A stretch of DNA of 40,504 nucleotides from Akkermansia muciniphila (GCA_945860285.1 CAMAQB010000023.1:1-40504); one strand, 5' to 3'. Shown: positions 31,562 through 40,371, counted from the first letter of the stretch. Numbers and translations are program-made. Notes: generated by a model from the letters alone, not told the origin.

Positions 31562-33617
31562 CGGACCCTCCTGACTTCACGCGATAAAAATCGTAGACAT
31601 TGTTGACCTCGGGAAAAGTTTTGCCATTTTTCATGGCTGCCTGTGTCTCCTTCTTCATGTCCTCATCGATCCAGAACACATAGCTCATCTCCGGTTCATC
31701 GCTGATGCGCACGTTGTGTTGTTCCGGCCATCTGACCCAGCGCCAGCAGGCGAGGCGGTAGAAATCCTTTTTCCATCCCGGGCACCACACGGCCTCATCG
31801 TGGATGATTTCCTCGATTTTGTAGCTGGTGTTTTTGATCTCATCCTCACTCTTCGCATTGCGATTGGCTTCCAGCAGTTTGTCCATGGCGGGATTCGCAT
31901 AGGTGAAGATGTTGTTGGTCATCGCCCGCGGAGTTTTGGTTCCGGGTTCGTAGGCATCCTTCGAGTGGAAAAACTCGTAGTAGTCGGGAAACGGCGGAAT
32001 GGTCCCCCACGCGGTGAAAGCGATCTGGTGTTTTTTCTGTGAGGTTTTTTGAAAGTTGGAAGTGCCGTCGAGAGCGTCGAGCTTGTATTCCACCCCTGCC
32101 TTGACGGCCTCTTCCTTGAGACGTTGCATGATTTGGTCGAGGAAGGCCTGCTTAGAATAGCTGATGATGAATGACAACCGCTCGCCCTGCTGGTTTTGCC
32201 AGATGCCATCGTTGCCCTTCACGGTATAACCGGCCCGGGCAAAGGCTTCGGAGGCTTTTTGCGGAGAAAATTCTCGCGTGACAACAGAATGATTGGAGAA
32301 TTTTCCAAATCCGTCGTTGAGAATATCCAGGCGGTTGGCATCGCCGCGCATGTCGAAATTGATCACCCGCTGCCAATTTGTGGCGTGCTGCAATCCGATG
32401 CGGACGTCCACATTGGCCAGCGGGGGATAGGCCTGGTTGAAATACAGACCATAGGGGCTGCGTGGATAATCGTTGAAAAAAGTCGACTTCTCCACATAGC
32501 CGTCGAACACCTCGGGGATTTCCGTTTTTTCATACCAGTACTTCGGCTGGCCGAGAGGGAACAATTCGATTTCGCCGCGCTTGAAGAGCACGAAGGCCTT
32601 GTCCAATTCGCGGATCAGTTTGTATTCGATGCGGTCGGGGTTGTAGAGGTTGCGATAGTATTTGAGATCCTTGGCCCACCACGTTTTCACGCGGGACAAG
32701 GTGATCGAATCACCCTTTTTGATGTCCTCGGGCAGGATTTGATAGGCCCCGGTGGTCGGTCGTGGCCGCCAGTTGTATCGTTCCTCGAAGTCCGGTCCGA
32801 ACTCGCGGTAAAACTTGGACTGAAAGGGCACCAGGTTGGCGTAGTGCGCCGCGCGCGGTTTGGGGTTGGCGAGGCGGACGCAGATGATGTCGTTCCCGTA
32901 GGCGGTGATGCCGTTGAATTGTTCGCCGTAGTAGGTGCGGTACCACTGTTCCGTTAGATAGGGGGAGAGGTAGACATAAAACGACATGAAGAAATCATCG
33001 GTGGTGATTTTCTCGCCATCGGACCAGCGGGCGAGGGGATTCAAGTGGTAGTAGACCGTCTGTTGGTCGGCGGTGATCGCCCAGCGGTCGGCAATGCACG
33101 GAATCAAATTGCCGGTGTTGGGATGGGTGCTGAGCAAGCCCATTTCAATGTAATCCCAATGATAGGAACGGAAACTGTTGTTGCCGCCCTGGCCGAGGCA
33201 GCGGATGGTCGGTGGATACGCCATGCCGGGAATGAAGGTGTGATAGGTGCCACCTTTTTTGGCATCGGGCGATCCGACATCGGGGTCGCGGTCATTGCTC
33301 TGCCAGTCGAGACCGGTCGGCACTTCGTCTTCTTTTTTCCATTGAAAAAAATCGCCGTCCGCTTGTTTTTTTTCCGCCAGGGAAAGCATCGATTTTTTTT
33401 CCGCCAGTGCTGCGGCATCCGTCGTCGAGGCGATTTCCTTTTTGAGCTGGGAGATTTTTTCACTGCACTGTGAGCGCGATGTTTCATTGTGGCGCTGGTA
33501 GAACAGTTGCCGCTCGGCGCTGTTGTCATGGGCGGCGAATCCTTCTTTTCTGTCGCAGTGCGTGAGCAACAGCACCGACAGCGCGAGCAAGGGCAAGAAT
33601 TTCGGGGGCTTGTTCAT
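31554..33617 (-). CDS. yejA: Peptide-binding lipoprotein, family 5 (YejA-like)
   Basis: A 687-residue extracytoplasmic solute-binding protein of the OppA/YejA family. A lipoprotein signal ends at LLTHC (Cys21). Residues about 30-90 form a Lys/Glu-rich coiled-coil-like insert absent from standard binding proteins. The SBP_bac_5 body follows, with AKKGGTYHTFIPG, ADRWAITADQQTVYYHLNPLARWSDGEKITTDDF, RPTTGAYQI and FFNDYPRSPYGLYFN, matching the long YejA subfamily. YejABEF of enteric bacteria imports microcin C and peptides. Overlaps yejE by 4 nt. Substrate is unknown. Confidence 0.88.
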   Translation of the reverse strand: MNKPPKFLPLLALSVLLLTHCDRKEGFAAHDNSAERQLFYQRHNETSRSQCSEKISQLKKEIASTTDAAALAEKKSMLSLAEKKQADGDFFQWKKEDEVPTGLDWQSNDRDPDVGSPDAKKGGTYHTFIPGMAYPPTIRCLGQGGNNSFRSYHWDYIEMGLLSTHPNTGNLIPCIADRWAITADQQTVYYHLNPLARWSDGEKITTDDFFMSFYVYLSPYLTEQWYRTYYGEQFNGITAYGNDIICVRLANPKPRAAHYANLVPFQSKFYREFGPDFEERYNWRPRPTTGAYQILPEDIKKGDSITLSRVKTWWAKDLKYYRNLYNPDRIEYKLIRELDKAFVLFKRGEIELFPLGQPKYWYEKTEIPEVFDGYVEKSTFFNDYPRSPYGLYFNQAYPPLANVDVRIGLQHATNWQRVINFDMRGDANRLDILNDGFGKFSNHSVVTREFSPQKASEAFARAGYTVKGNDGIWQNQQGERLSFIISYSKQAFLDQIMQRLKEEAVKAGVEYKLDALDGTSNFQKTSQKKHQIAFTAWGTIPPFPDYYEFFHSKDAYEPGTKTPRAMTNNIFTYANPAMDKLLEANRNAKSEDEIKNTSYKIEEIIHDEAVWCPGWKKDFYRLACWRWVRWPEQHNVRISDEPEMSYVFWIDEDMKKETQAAMKNGKTFPEVNNVYDFYRVKSGGSDE

Positions 33618-35188
33618 GAATAGGTCGTGAATTTTTTGGGATCAAACGCCTCGCGGACCGCTTCGCCGACAAAGGTGATCAGCAGCAGCAGCAGCACCAA
33701 CACGACGAAAACCGAACCGACGATCCACGGGGCCTCGAGGTTGGCCAGACCGTCGGCCAACAAAGTTCCCCAGCTCGGGTAGCGGTCGGGCAGTCCGAAG
33801 CCGATGAAGTCAAGGGCGGTCAGTGAAGTGGCCACACCGGTGACATAGAACGGCACCAGAGTGATCGTGGTGGACAAGACATTGGGAAGAATGTGGCGGA
33901 AAATGATGCGGGGAGTTCCCGCACCCAGCACCCGGGCCGCGGCAACATAGTCGCGGGCTTTTTCCTTGTATGCCGCCGTGCGCTTGTAGGTGCTGACACC
34001 CAGCCAAGAGAAGAAACTCAGCACGCTGACGATGATGAAAATGCTCACGTTGTCGCGGCCGATGCGCGAGGAGATGATCATCACAATGAACAGAAACGGC
34101 ATGTTGCTGAGGATCTCGATGACCCGTTGCATGACCAGATCGAAGAGGCCGCCGAAATACCCGCTGATCAGACCGACCGAGATGCCGACGAAAAACGTGA
34201 TCAGCACATAGAGGAAGGATGCCTTGCAGACGACCTGCAGTCCGCCGTAGAGTTGCGCAGCAAGGTCCCAGCCGCGCGAGTCGGTTCCCAACAAATGGCG
34301 ATGACTCCACGATGGTGAGACGGGTGGATACGTCAGTGCGAAATAATTGCTCGCATCCGCCGTGCTTTCCGTTGCCTCGCCGGGTTCCTCCGCCTCGCGT
34401 TTGGTCATGGTTCCCGCCTGCCAGTGTTCACGCGCCACTGGATCGCCCTTGCGGTTGTAAACTGTCGTCAGGCCCTGCAACCTGCCCTTGCGGAAACTGG
34501 ATTCCTTGAATTTCGCAGTAGCTTGATCGGAGTAAAAGCAGGTCGCCAGTCCCTGATAGGGTTTGTCGCTGTCTTTTTCGTAAAAGGTTCCCTCCTTGTT
34601 GACGAGCGAGACTTTCTGCAACTCATCGGTGTCAAAGGTGGTGTCCCACGGGAGCAGTGGAAGGATCAACCAGTTGCCGGATTGATCCTGCTTGAAGCGT
34701 TGTGCCAGTTCGCGGTAGTTCGCGCCCTGTTCCGGGTCGCCGCCAAAATCACCGTCGTTGAAATTGTGCGAGACAAAGGCCGGGAAATACCATCGACCCT
34801 GATAGCGCACCACCAGTGCCTTGCGGCCAACCAGGGCATGGTCGGGAAAGGTGATCAGCAGCAGCGCGAGCAGCAACAGGAACGAGCGATAGCCGCGGGT
34901 GAGCGAACGGAAACGTTGGAAGCGACGGATGGTCATCGGATTCCACTCGAATGTTCCGCCCGTTGTCCACAGGGTGATGGCCACCGCGAGAAGCATGCCC
35001 AACATCGTCCAACCGATGATGTCGGAAAATGACTTCTCCCACCCGGGAAGGTAGCTGATAAGAAATTCGGGGTACTCGAATGTGAAAAACCACCGCAGGG
35101 TGGGGAGTTCCAGTTCATAGTACCGGCCCGTCGCGGCAAGCAGCACGATCACCAGCAGGAACAGGGCGATTTTTCGGGGCAAGGTCAT
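33614..35188 (-). CDS. yejE: Peptide ABC transporter permease, YejE-like, with an extra periplasmic segment
   Basis: A 524-residue permease, much longer than enteric YejE (about 340). Membrane segments lie near residues 5-20, 55-75, 100-116 and five more after 310. The periplasmic region 117-300 starts with WYFPAFVSHNFNDGDFGGDPEQGANYRE, as in YejE. It then adds about 90 residues with YwqK/MORN-like strands (FKESSFRKGRLQGLTTVYNRKGDPVAREHW), absent from the YejE I know. HLLGTDSRGWDLAAQLYGG and the EAA loop YVAAARVLGAGTPRIIFRHILPN are standard for OppC-type permeases. Start at ATG 35188, 7 nt after yejB. Confidence 0.88.
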   Translation of the reverse strand: MTLPRKIALFLLVIVLLAATGRYYELELPTLRWFFTFEYPEFLISYLPGWEKSFSDIIGWTMLGMLLAVAITLWTTGGTFEWNPMTIRRFQRFRSLTRGYRSFLLLLALLLITFPDHALVGRKALVVRYQGRWYFPAFVSHNFNDGDFGGDPEQGANYRELAQRFKQDQSGNWLILPLLPWDTTFDTDELQKVSLVNKEGTFYEKDSDKPYQGLATCFYSDQATAKFKESSFRKGRLQGLTTVYNRKGDPVAREHWQAGTMTKREAEEPGEATESTADASNYFALTYPPVSPSWSHRHLLGTDSRGWDLAAQLYGGLQVVCKASFLYVLITFFVGISVGLISGYFGGLFDLVMQRVIEILSNMPFLFIVMIISSRIGRDNVSIFIIVSVLSFFSWLGVSTYKRTAAYKEKARDYVAAARVLGAGTPRIIFRHILPNVLSTTITLVPFYVTGVATSLTALDFIGFGLPDRYPSWGTLLADGLANLEAPWIVGSVFVVLVLLLLLITFVGEAVREAFDPKKFTTYS

Positions 35189-35195
35189 GTGACTG

Positions 35196-36512
35196 CTATT
35201 CAAAAGAAATCTTGGGATCAACGACAGCCACGGCGATGTCGGAAATCACATTGCCGACGAGCATCAACAATGCGGCGACGGTGAGCGTGCCCATGATCAC
35301 CGGTTCGTCGCGTTCCAGCAACGAATGGAATTGCAGCAGACCGAAGCCGTCGATGTCGAAAATCTTCTCGATCAGCATGCTGCCGCCGACGAATATGCTG
35401 ACAATGCCGCCGATCGTGGTGGCTAACGGAATGAGCGAATTGCGCAGGGCGTGATGGAACACCGCACTTTTAAAACCAACGCCTTTGGAGATCGCCGTGC
35501 GCACATAATCCGAAGCCAGATGGTCCATCAGGCTGTTCTTCACCATCATGGTCATCATCGCGAATGATCCGACAAGGTAACATACCATCGGCATCGCGGC
35601 GTGATGGAAGAGATCCACGATTTGCCCCCGCAACGACAGGTCGTGGAAGTTGTCACTGGTGAAACCGCTCATCGGGAAGTATCCCTTGGCACAGACATAG
35701 ACCACGAGCAGGGCGCCCAATGCGTAACCGGGGATGGCGTAGCCGACAAACACGGCGACCGAACTGACATTGTCGAACCAGGTGCGGTGTTTGATCGCCT
35801 TCACAACGCCGAGTGGCACGCAGATGCCGTAGATCAGGATGATTTCGATAATGCCGTAGAACAGGGAAATCGGCATGCGCTTGGTGATCATTGCCGCCAC
35901 CGGTTCCTGATAGCGCATCGACGTGCCCAGTTTTCCCTGGAGAATGCCCTTGAAGGCCGATTGGTAAATTTCCGCCCGATGGGGAGTGTTGGGCGGCATC
36001 GCCAGCGCATCGGGCACCAACGTCTCCCAGATTTTCAGTTGATCTTCGGGCGACTGAATCCGCACATGCCAGACACCGAGTTTATTCATGTCGTATGGCT
36101 CAATGCTTCCGGAGCCGTCTGGGTTCCGTTTCACTGTGAGGGTGTCGAGTGTTCCGGGGACTTCGACCGCCACTGTCAGCTCGTCATTTTTGAATAGCGC
36201 GTCGCTCTTTTTTGTGTCGCGGGGCAGTGCGCCGAGCCATTCGAGATAATGACGGAGGGCCGGTTTGTCCCGATCGTATTGCCCTGCGAGTCGCAATACC
36301 GTGTCGGGTTTGAGGTTGATGCTGCTTTGTTCCCGTGATTTCGCCGCCTTGCCCTCGCCTTGTCCCATCAGTTTTTTCAGATCCTCCGCCAACGGTCCTC
36401 CCGGGACCAGGCGCATGGTCGCAAAGACCAGCAGGGTGATGCCCAACAGGGTGGGCGGAATCAGCAGCAGCCTTCGTATGAAATATTCTTTCACTCGCAG
36501 CACAAGCTGCAT
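35196..36512 (-). CDS. yejB: Peptide ABC transporter permease, YejB-like
   Basis: A 438-residue permease with one N-terminal membrane helix (YFIRRLLLIPPTLLGITLLVFATMRLVPGGP), a periplasmic region of about 140 residues, and five C-terminal helices. The EAA loop is YVRTAISKGVGFKSAVFHHALRNSLIPL, and GGSMLIEKIFDIDGFGLL and VDPKISFE at the end match YejB/DppB-type proteins. It is some 70 residues longer than E. coli YejB because of the loop. It is the first transporter gene, 42 nt after the HIT gene, and heads the order yejB-yejE-yejA-oppD-oppF. Confidence 0.9.
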   Translation of the reverse strand: MQLVLRVKEYFIRRLLLIPPTLLGITLLVFATMRLVPGGPLAEDLKKLMGQGEGKAAKSREQSSINLKPDTVLRLAGQYDRDKPALRHYLEWLGALPRDTKKSDALFKNDELTVAVEVPGTLDTLTVKRNPDGSGSIEPYDMNKLGVWHVRIQSPEDQLKIWETLVPDALAMPPNTPHRAEIYQSAFKGILQGKLGTSMRYQEPVAAMITKRMPISLFYGIIEIILIYGICVPLGVVKAIKHRTWFDNVSSVAVFVGYAIPGYALGALLVVYVCAKGYFPMSGFTSDNFHDLSLRGQIVDLFHHAAMPMVCYLVGSFAMMTMMVKNSLMDHLASDYVRTAISKGVGFKSAVFHHALRNSLIPLATTIGGIVSIFVGGSMLIEKIFDIDGFGLLQFHSLLERDEPVIMGTLTVAALLMLVGNVISDIAVAVVDPKISFE

Positions 36513-36554
36513 GGGTTTGTCCTGAATGGCAAGTCTATCATTGCGAAAGTGCCG

Positions 36555-36896
36555 TCAGCCGGGTGGCCAGTCGAGGCGGCGCCCGGCGAGGATGTGCAGA
36601 TGCAGATGCGGCACCGCCTCGCCGGCATCCGGACCGTTGTTGATGACCAGGCGAAAACCGTGCTGGTCGAATCCCTGTTCGCGGGCGATCTGCCCGACCA
36701 TGAGCAACATGTGTCCTAACAAAAGCTGATCGTCGATCCCGGCTTTCTCGAGCCGGACGATCGCTTTGCGCGGGACCAGCAGCAGGTGCACGGGGGCCTG
36801 CGGGGCGATATCCCGAAAACACACGCAGTATTCGTCTTCATGGACGATCTCCGCAGGAATCTCCCCGGAGCAGATTTTTTCAAACAGTGTCGGCAT
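36555..36896 (-). CDS. HIT-family (HINT-type) nucleotide-binding protein
   Basis: A 113-residue purine nucleoside phosphoramidase-like protein. It has the family start LFEKICSGEIPAEIVHEDE, FRDIAPQAPVHLLLVPRKAI, NNGPDAGEAVPHLHLHILAGR, with the His-x-His-x-His triad whose middle His is catalytic. HINT proteins hydrolyse adenosine phosphoramidates and aminoacyl-adenylates. Its place ahead of a Yej-type transporter is notable, because Yej imports the toxic aminoacyl-nucleotide microcin C and HIT enzymes can degrade such compounds; that link is speculative. Divergent from holA. Confidence 0.93.
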   Translation of the reverse strand: MPTLFEKICSGEIPAEIVHEDEYCVCFRDIAPQAPVHLLLVPRKAIVRLEKAGIDDQLLLGHMLLMVGQIAREQGFDQHGFRLVINNGPDAGEAVPHLHLHILAGRRLDWPPG

Positions 36897-37019
36897 GCCC
36901 TTCCTATAGCATGGCGACGGCGGGATGTCATCTCCGCTGTGACGCGAACATTCCCGGCCCGCACCAGCGGTTCAAAACGCGCTCTTGCGGATCGACGTCG
37001 ACTGCGCTACACCAGTCCC

Positions 37020-38174
37020 GTGGCCGCGAAAAAATCCGTCAGCAACAGCAGAATCCACGTCGTCGTCGGATCGGATGAGGGTGTGGTGCGCGAGCAGTCG
37101 TTGAAACTCTGGAGGGAACTGACACAGGGTGTCGACGATGGATTCACCCACGAGACGATTGAAGGCAATGCCGACAAGGTCGATCAGGTGACCGCGATCA
37201 TTTCCAGGACCCTGCAGGCCCTGCTGACCTATTCGATGTTCGGCGGCGACAAGGTGGTCTGGTTGCGCAATGCGACATTTTTCGGCAACGACCGCACATC
37301 GGAGTCGGAGACGACATTGCAGGCGGTGGAGGACTTGTTGAAGCAATTGTCCGCCGGTTTTCCCGAGGGTGTTTCGATGATTCTCAGCGCACCGAAAATC
37401 GACAAACGCCGGGCCTTTTGGAAATTTCTTGAGAAACATGCCGACGTGCAGACGCATGACATGATCGACATCAGCAAGGACAACTGGGAGGCCGAGGTTG
37501 CTGCGTTGGTGGTGGACAAAGCAGGCGCGCTGGATCTGACATTTGCCGAGGATGCCCTGGAGCTTTTTGTGATGCAGGCAGGCGAGGCGACCAATCAAAT
37601 CGTCAATGAATTGGAAAAGCTCAGCCTCTATCTCGGCGAGCGTCGCAACGTCGAGATCGAGGACGTGCGGGTGATGGTGCCGCTTAGCCGGATCGGGGTG
37701 ATTTTTGAAACCGGCAAAGCCCTACAATCCGGCGATGCCGCCCGGGCGATCGCGCTCATCGACGAACAACTGGAGTTCGGTGAATCCGCGGTGGCGATCA
37801 TGCGCGCCTCGATCATTCCCACCGTGCGCAGTCTGTTCATGAGCCGCATTCTGATCGAGCGGGCCAAGGCATCTCCCTACAGCTACAGGGACTTTGAAGC
37901 AGCGGTCAATCGTCTTCCTCCCGAAGAAAAAGCCTGGCTGCCGCAGAAAAAATCGGGCGATGGAGTGAACATCTATCCGCTTTTCATGGCGGCAAAAGGG
38001 GCGCAGGCATTCACACTGAAAAGTCTGGCTAACATTTTCCATGCAACCGCCCGGGCCGACAAGATGCTGGTGACCACGGGACTGGACGAGCGATTGTTGT
38101 TGCATCGACTGGTGACGGAAATCGCCTCGGCCGCCGCAGTGCCAAAAAACAAACAAAGCGCGCGCAAGGCATGA
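37020..38174 (+). CDS. holA: DNA polymerase III delta subunit
   Basis: The clamp-loader subunit that opens the sliding clamp. The 384-residue protein has the delta layout: an N-terminal AAA+-like domain without a functional P-loop (RIHVVVGSDEGVVREQSL, MFGGDKVVWLRNATF), a lid, and the C-terminal collar domain (ALIDEQLEFGESAVAIMRASIIPTVRSLF). Sequence divergence is normal for this family. GTG at 37020 (VAAKKSVSNS) is the probable start because the region before it runs back over the divergent HIT gene. The stop overlaps the TauE/SafE-like start by 4 nt (ATGA). Confidence 0.85.
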   Translation: MAAKKSVSNSRIHVVVGSDEGVVREQSLKLWRELTQGVDDGFTHETIEGNADKVDQVTAIISRTLQALLTYSMFGGDKVVWLRNATFFGNDRTSESETTLQAVEDLLKQLSAGFPEGVSMILSAPKIDKRRAFWKFLEKHADVQTHDMIDISKDNWEAEVAALVVDKAGALDLTFAEDALELFVMQAGEATNQIVNELEKLSLYLGERRNVEIEDVRVMVPLSRIGVIFETGKALQSGDAARAIALIDEQLEFGESAVAIMRASIIPTVRSLFMSRILIERAKASPYSYRDFEAAVNRLPPEEKAWLPQKKSGDGVNIYPLFMAAKGAQAFTLKSLANIFHATARADKMLVTTGLDERLLLHRLVTEIASAAAVPKNKQSARKA

Positions 38175-38530
38175 AATCGATCCTTTTGTTGTTGTTGGTC
38201 GGAGCCGCAGCCGGATTGCTGGGAGCGCTCTGCGGACTGGGGGGAGGTTTCATCATGGTGCCGGCTTTTGTGCTGGCTCTCGGCATGGACCAGAAACAGG
38301 CGGTCGCCACATCGATGGCGGGCGTCGTGATCATCGCCCTTGTTGCCACGGCGAACAACATGCGTTCTGGCGGTATGATCCATTGGAAAATCGTCGCCCT
38401 GGTTTCGATCAGTGCCGCGATCTTTTCATGGCTCGGCAGCGATTGGATGAAACAGTTGGCCAGTCCGATGCTGACAAAAATTTTCGCCGTGCTGTTGATC
38501 CTCGTCGGGCTGCGGATGTTGTGGAAGTGA
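38171..38530 (+). CDS. Half-size TauE/SafE-family membrane permease
   Basis: A 119-residue protein with about four membrane helices, equal to one repeat of the usual 240-270-residue TSUP transporter. LLGALCGLGGGFIMVPAFVLALGMDQKQAVATSMAGVV carries the family's first-repeat signature. A protein of this size would need to dimerise to form a transport path, as is proposed for half-size members. Substrates in the family are organosulfur compounds, sulfite or sulfoacetate. It is translationally coupled to holA, which probably only reflects gene packing. It converges with plsC. Confidence 0.85.
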   Translation: MKSILLLLLVGAAAGLLGALCGLGGGFIMVPAFVLALGMDQKQAVATSMAGVVIIALVATANNMRSGGMIHWKIVALVSISAAIFSWLGSDWMKQLASPMLTKIFAVLLILVGLRMLWK

Positions 38531-38553
38531 TTCCTTTGCGTACCGCTCGATGA

Positions 38554-39747
38554 TCACACCAGAAGATCGCCCAGACGTTTTTCCAGCATCGCGGTGAGTG
38601 GCAGCGCGCCACCCTTGGCGGGGATTTCGCCGGAGCCCAGCAGGTCGCTCACGGGAATGGGCTCGCCGGCGGTGACCCGGGCGGTCCGGGCAACGGGATA
38701 GTTGGGGAAACCCAGCAAGTCCTCCTCGAGTTTCATGATCATTTCGGCACGACGGTCGATCGATGGATCACCTGACAAATAGTCGCCGATGTAGCTGTGC
38801 GCCTGCAATGCGGTGAAAACGCGGTCGAGATCATCGAGCAATGTCCCGCGCTCCGGCCCGGTGGGCGGGTTTTCCAGATCCAGAATCCGGCGACGGATGC
38901 GGTAGCGCAGGGCGCGGACGCGCTCCGGCGGCGTCGTGGCTTTGGCATCCTTAGGGTAGCGGGTCTCGACATCCGCCAGCATGTTTTCACAAAGCTGGGA
39001 CAGTCGTTCCTGGATCGCCCCCGTGCCGGCCCTGCCGAGATATTCGGTTTCTTTCAATGCCAGCACTCCGGTGGCGAGGCGCACGATGCGGTCTCCGACA
39101 GACATGCTGGGTTTCGGTGTCCAGCCGATGCGGTCTTCGAGGCGGGACAACCGATCGCGGAAAGTGGCTTCGACCGCAGGGTCGTGAAAAAATCGCATAC
39201 CCACCGGGACAAGGAACGCTTTTTTTTCGCCGTCGAGGCGCGCGGCACCTTTCAGCAGGATCGACGCCACACCTTCATTGAGCGGATCTAGACGGCGGTG
39301 GTGATGGTAAATTTCCCCCTCCGGAAAGATCACCAGTGGATCGCCGCCGAGTTCGAGCAGGGAAATCGCGGTCTTGATGGACGAAAGGTCCGGGCCGTCG
39401 CGATCCACCGAGAACACCCCCATGCTTTGCAAGGCCCAGCAAACGACGGCATTGACTTGGAAAAGTTCCCTGGCCGCCATGAAATAGGGTCGCAACTCAT
39501 GGCGGGTGGCGATCTCCATCATCACGTGTGGGTCCGAGTGGTCGGAGTGATTCGGAGCAAGCATCACCGAATGTCCTGCCTGGCACAATTCCCGAATCAG
39601 GCCGAAACCTTCGTCGTGGATTTTCGCAACGTTATACTTCCTGTCGAGATGAATCCGGCGGTTCACTGCCATCGCCAAGGGGCGCAGCCATTCCTTCACC
39701 CTTGGCGGGCGAAAGGTATAGGGCTGGTCGTTTTTGAGGCGGCGCAT
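38554..39747 (-). CDS. PlsC-like 1-acylglycerol-phosphate acyltransferase-family protein
   Basis: A 397-residue acyltransferase. The catalytic motif is NHSDHSDP (His-x4-Asp), followed by a substrate motif around SVDRDGPDLSS and the glycerophosphate-binding FPEGEIYHHHRR. The first 240 residues form the PlsC domain, and about 150 more residues at the C terminus (RIRRRILDLENPP and after) are helical and not recognised. There is no obvious membrane helix, so it is probably peripheral. It likely acts in phospholipid or ornithine-lipid acylation; substrate is unproven. Its upstream region is the 620-bp gene-free stretch. Confidence 0.85.
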   Translation of the reverse strand: MRRLKNDQPYTFRPPRVKEWLRPLAMAVNRRIHLDRKYNVAKIHDEGFGLIRELCQAGHSVMLAPNHSDHSDPHVMMEIATRHELRPYFMAARELFQVNAVVCWALQSMGVFSVDRDGPDLSSIKTAISLLELGGDPLVIFPEGEIYHHHRRLDPLNEGVASILLKGAARLDGEKKAFLVPVGMRFFHDPAVEATFRDRLSRLEDRIGWTPKPSMSVGDRIVRLATGVLALKETEYLGRAGTGAIQERLSQLCENMLADVETRYPKDAKATTPPERVRALRYRIRRRILDLENPPTGPERGTLLDDLDRVFTALQAHSYIGDYLSGDPSIDRRAEMIMKLEEDLLGFPNYPVARTARVTAGEPIPVSDLLGSGEIPAKGGALPLTAMLEKRLGDLLV

Positions 39748-39968
39748 GCGTGTCGAGTAAACCCAATTCCCGGCGGTTTAGGAATCGAAAAATCGGAATT
39801 TTGATGGCACGGCGATCAAGCCAGGGAAAAGCATGACCTTCGGACCGGTGGCACGCCGGTAATGGAGTCCGCCATCGGCCAAAAATCACAAAATCCGGTT
39901 CTTTTTCCCTCCCGCTGCCGTGCAAGATCAAAAATGAAGCGTGTTTTTGCTCTCGCAAGCTGCAAGGA

Positions 39969-40100
39969 CGGAAAAAGACAATGGTTTTGGCCCCTGAATG
40001 GGTTTAGGGCGGAAATGGAAGATAGTTTTGGCTCCTAAATGATTTTAGAACGGAAATGGAAGATGTTTTTCGGCCTAAATGGATTTAGAACGGAGAAGGT
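39969..40100. repeat. Three 41-bp tandem repeats with a conserved hairpin
   Basis: Units start at 39969, 40010 and 40051 (41, 41 and 40 bp) with the beginning of a fourth at 40091. Each runs CGGAAA..GA..TTTT..GGCC/CTCCTAAAT..TTTAG. In every unit a small inverted repeat is kept even where bases differ: CCTGAA-TGGG-TTTAGG, CTAAA-TGAT-TTTAG, CTAAA-TGGA-TTTAG. No cas genes are near and there are no unique spacers, so it is not a CRISPR array. Confidence 0.8.
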
Positions 40101-40177
40101 AGGGGGGGAAGCTATCAACACTTTTCATGACTAAAAGCCTTTGACTGCTCACTCAGCACTGCTCACCGATTACTTCG

Positions 40178-40244
40178 CGTGCGTATATCAGCCAGCGAAC
40201 CCCATTCCGCGGATCGCCCGTCGAGGGCACCTGATATATACACG
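40178..40244. repeat. Spaced inverted repeat
   Basis: CGTGCGTATATCAG (40178-40191) and CTGATATATACACG (40231-40244) are inverted copies matching at 12 of 14 positions, separated by 39 bp that contain a small GCCC-GTCGA-GGGC hairpin. It could be a transposon-related or recombination site, or a regulatory structure. No function can be assigned. Confidence 0.5.
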
Positions 40245-40371
40245 ATTCCGAAAGGTTTCCTTGCTATCACGGCGTTTTTTGCATTTTCTATTCAAGTCAC
40301 CAGCATCTGATATCACCTTGCGGGCTGCTTCTATTTATCCGGCCATAAAATACTGGCGTTATTCAGATTTT

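Larger units (their letters stand above)
39748..40371. other. Gene-free stretch between plsC-like gene and IS630-type transposase
   Basis: No supported reading frame was found in these 624 bp. The first 220 bp, upstream of the plsC-like gene, contain a nested inverted repeat around 39840-39870 (CGGAC/GTCCG outside ACCGG/CCGGT). Then come the 41-bp tandem repeats (39969-40100), a direct repeat of CTGCTCAC (40145-40152, 40159-40166), and a spaced inverted repeat (40178-40244). From about 40250 the sequence becomes visibly AT-rich up to the transposase start. The end of the IS is probably within this last part. Confidence 0.6.

Noticed and set aside
39969-40100. Possible CRISPR array
   Set aside because: Units are contiguous and imperfect with no unique spacers, and there are no cas genes in the window.
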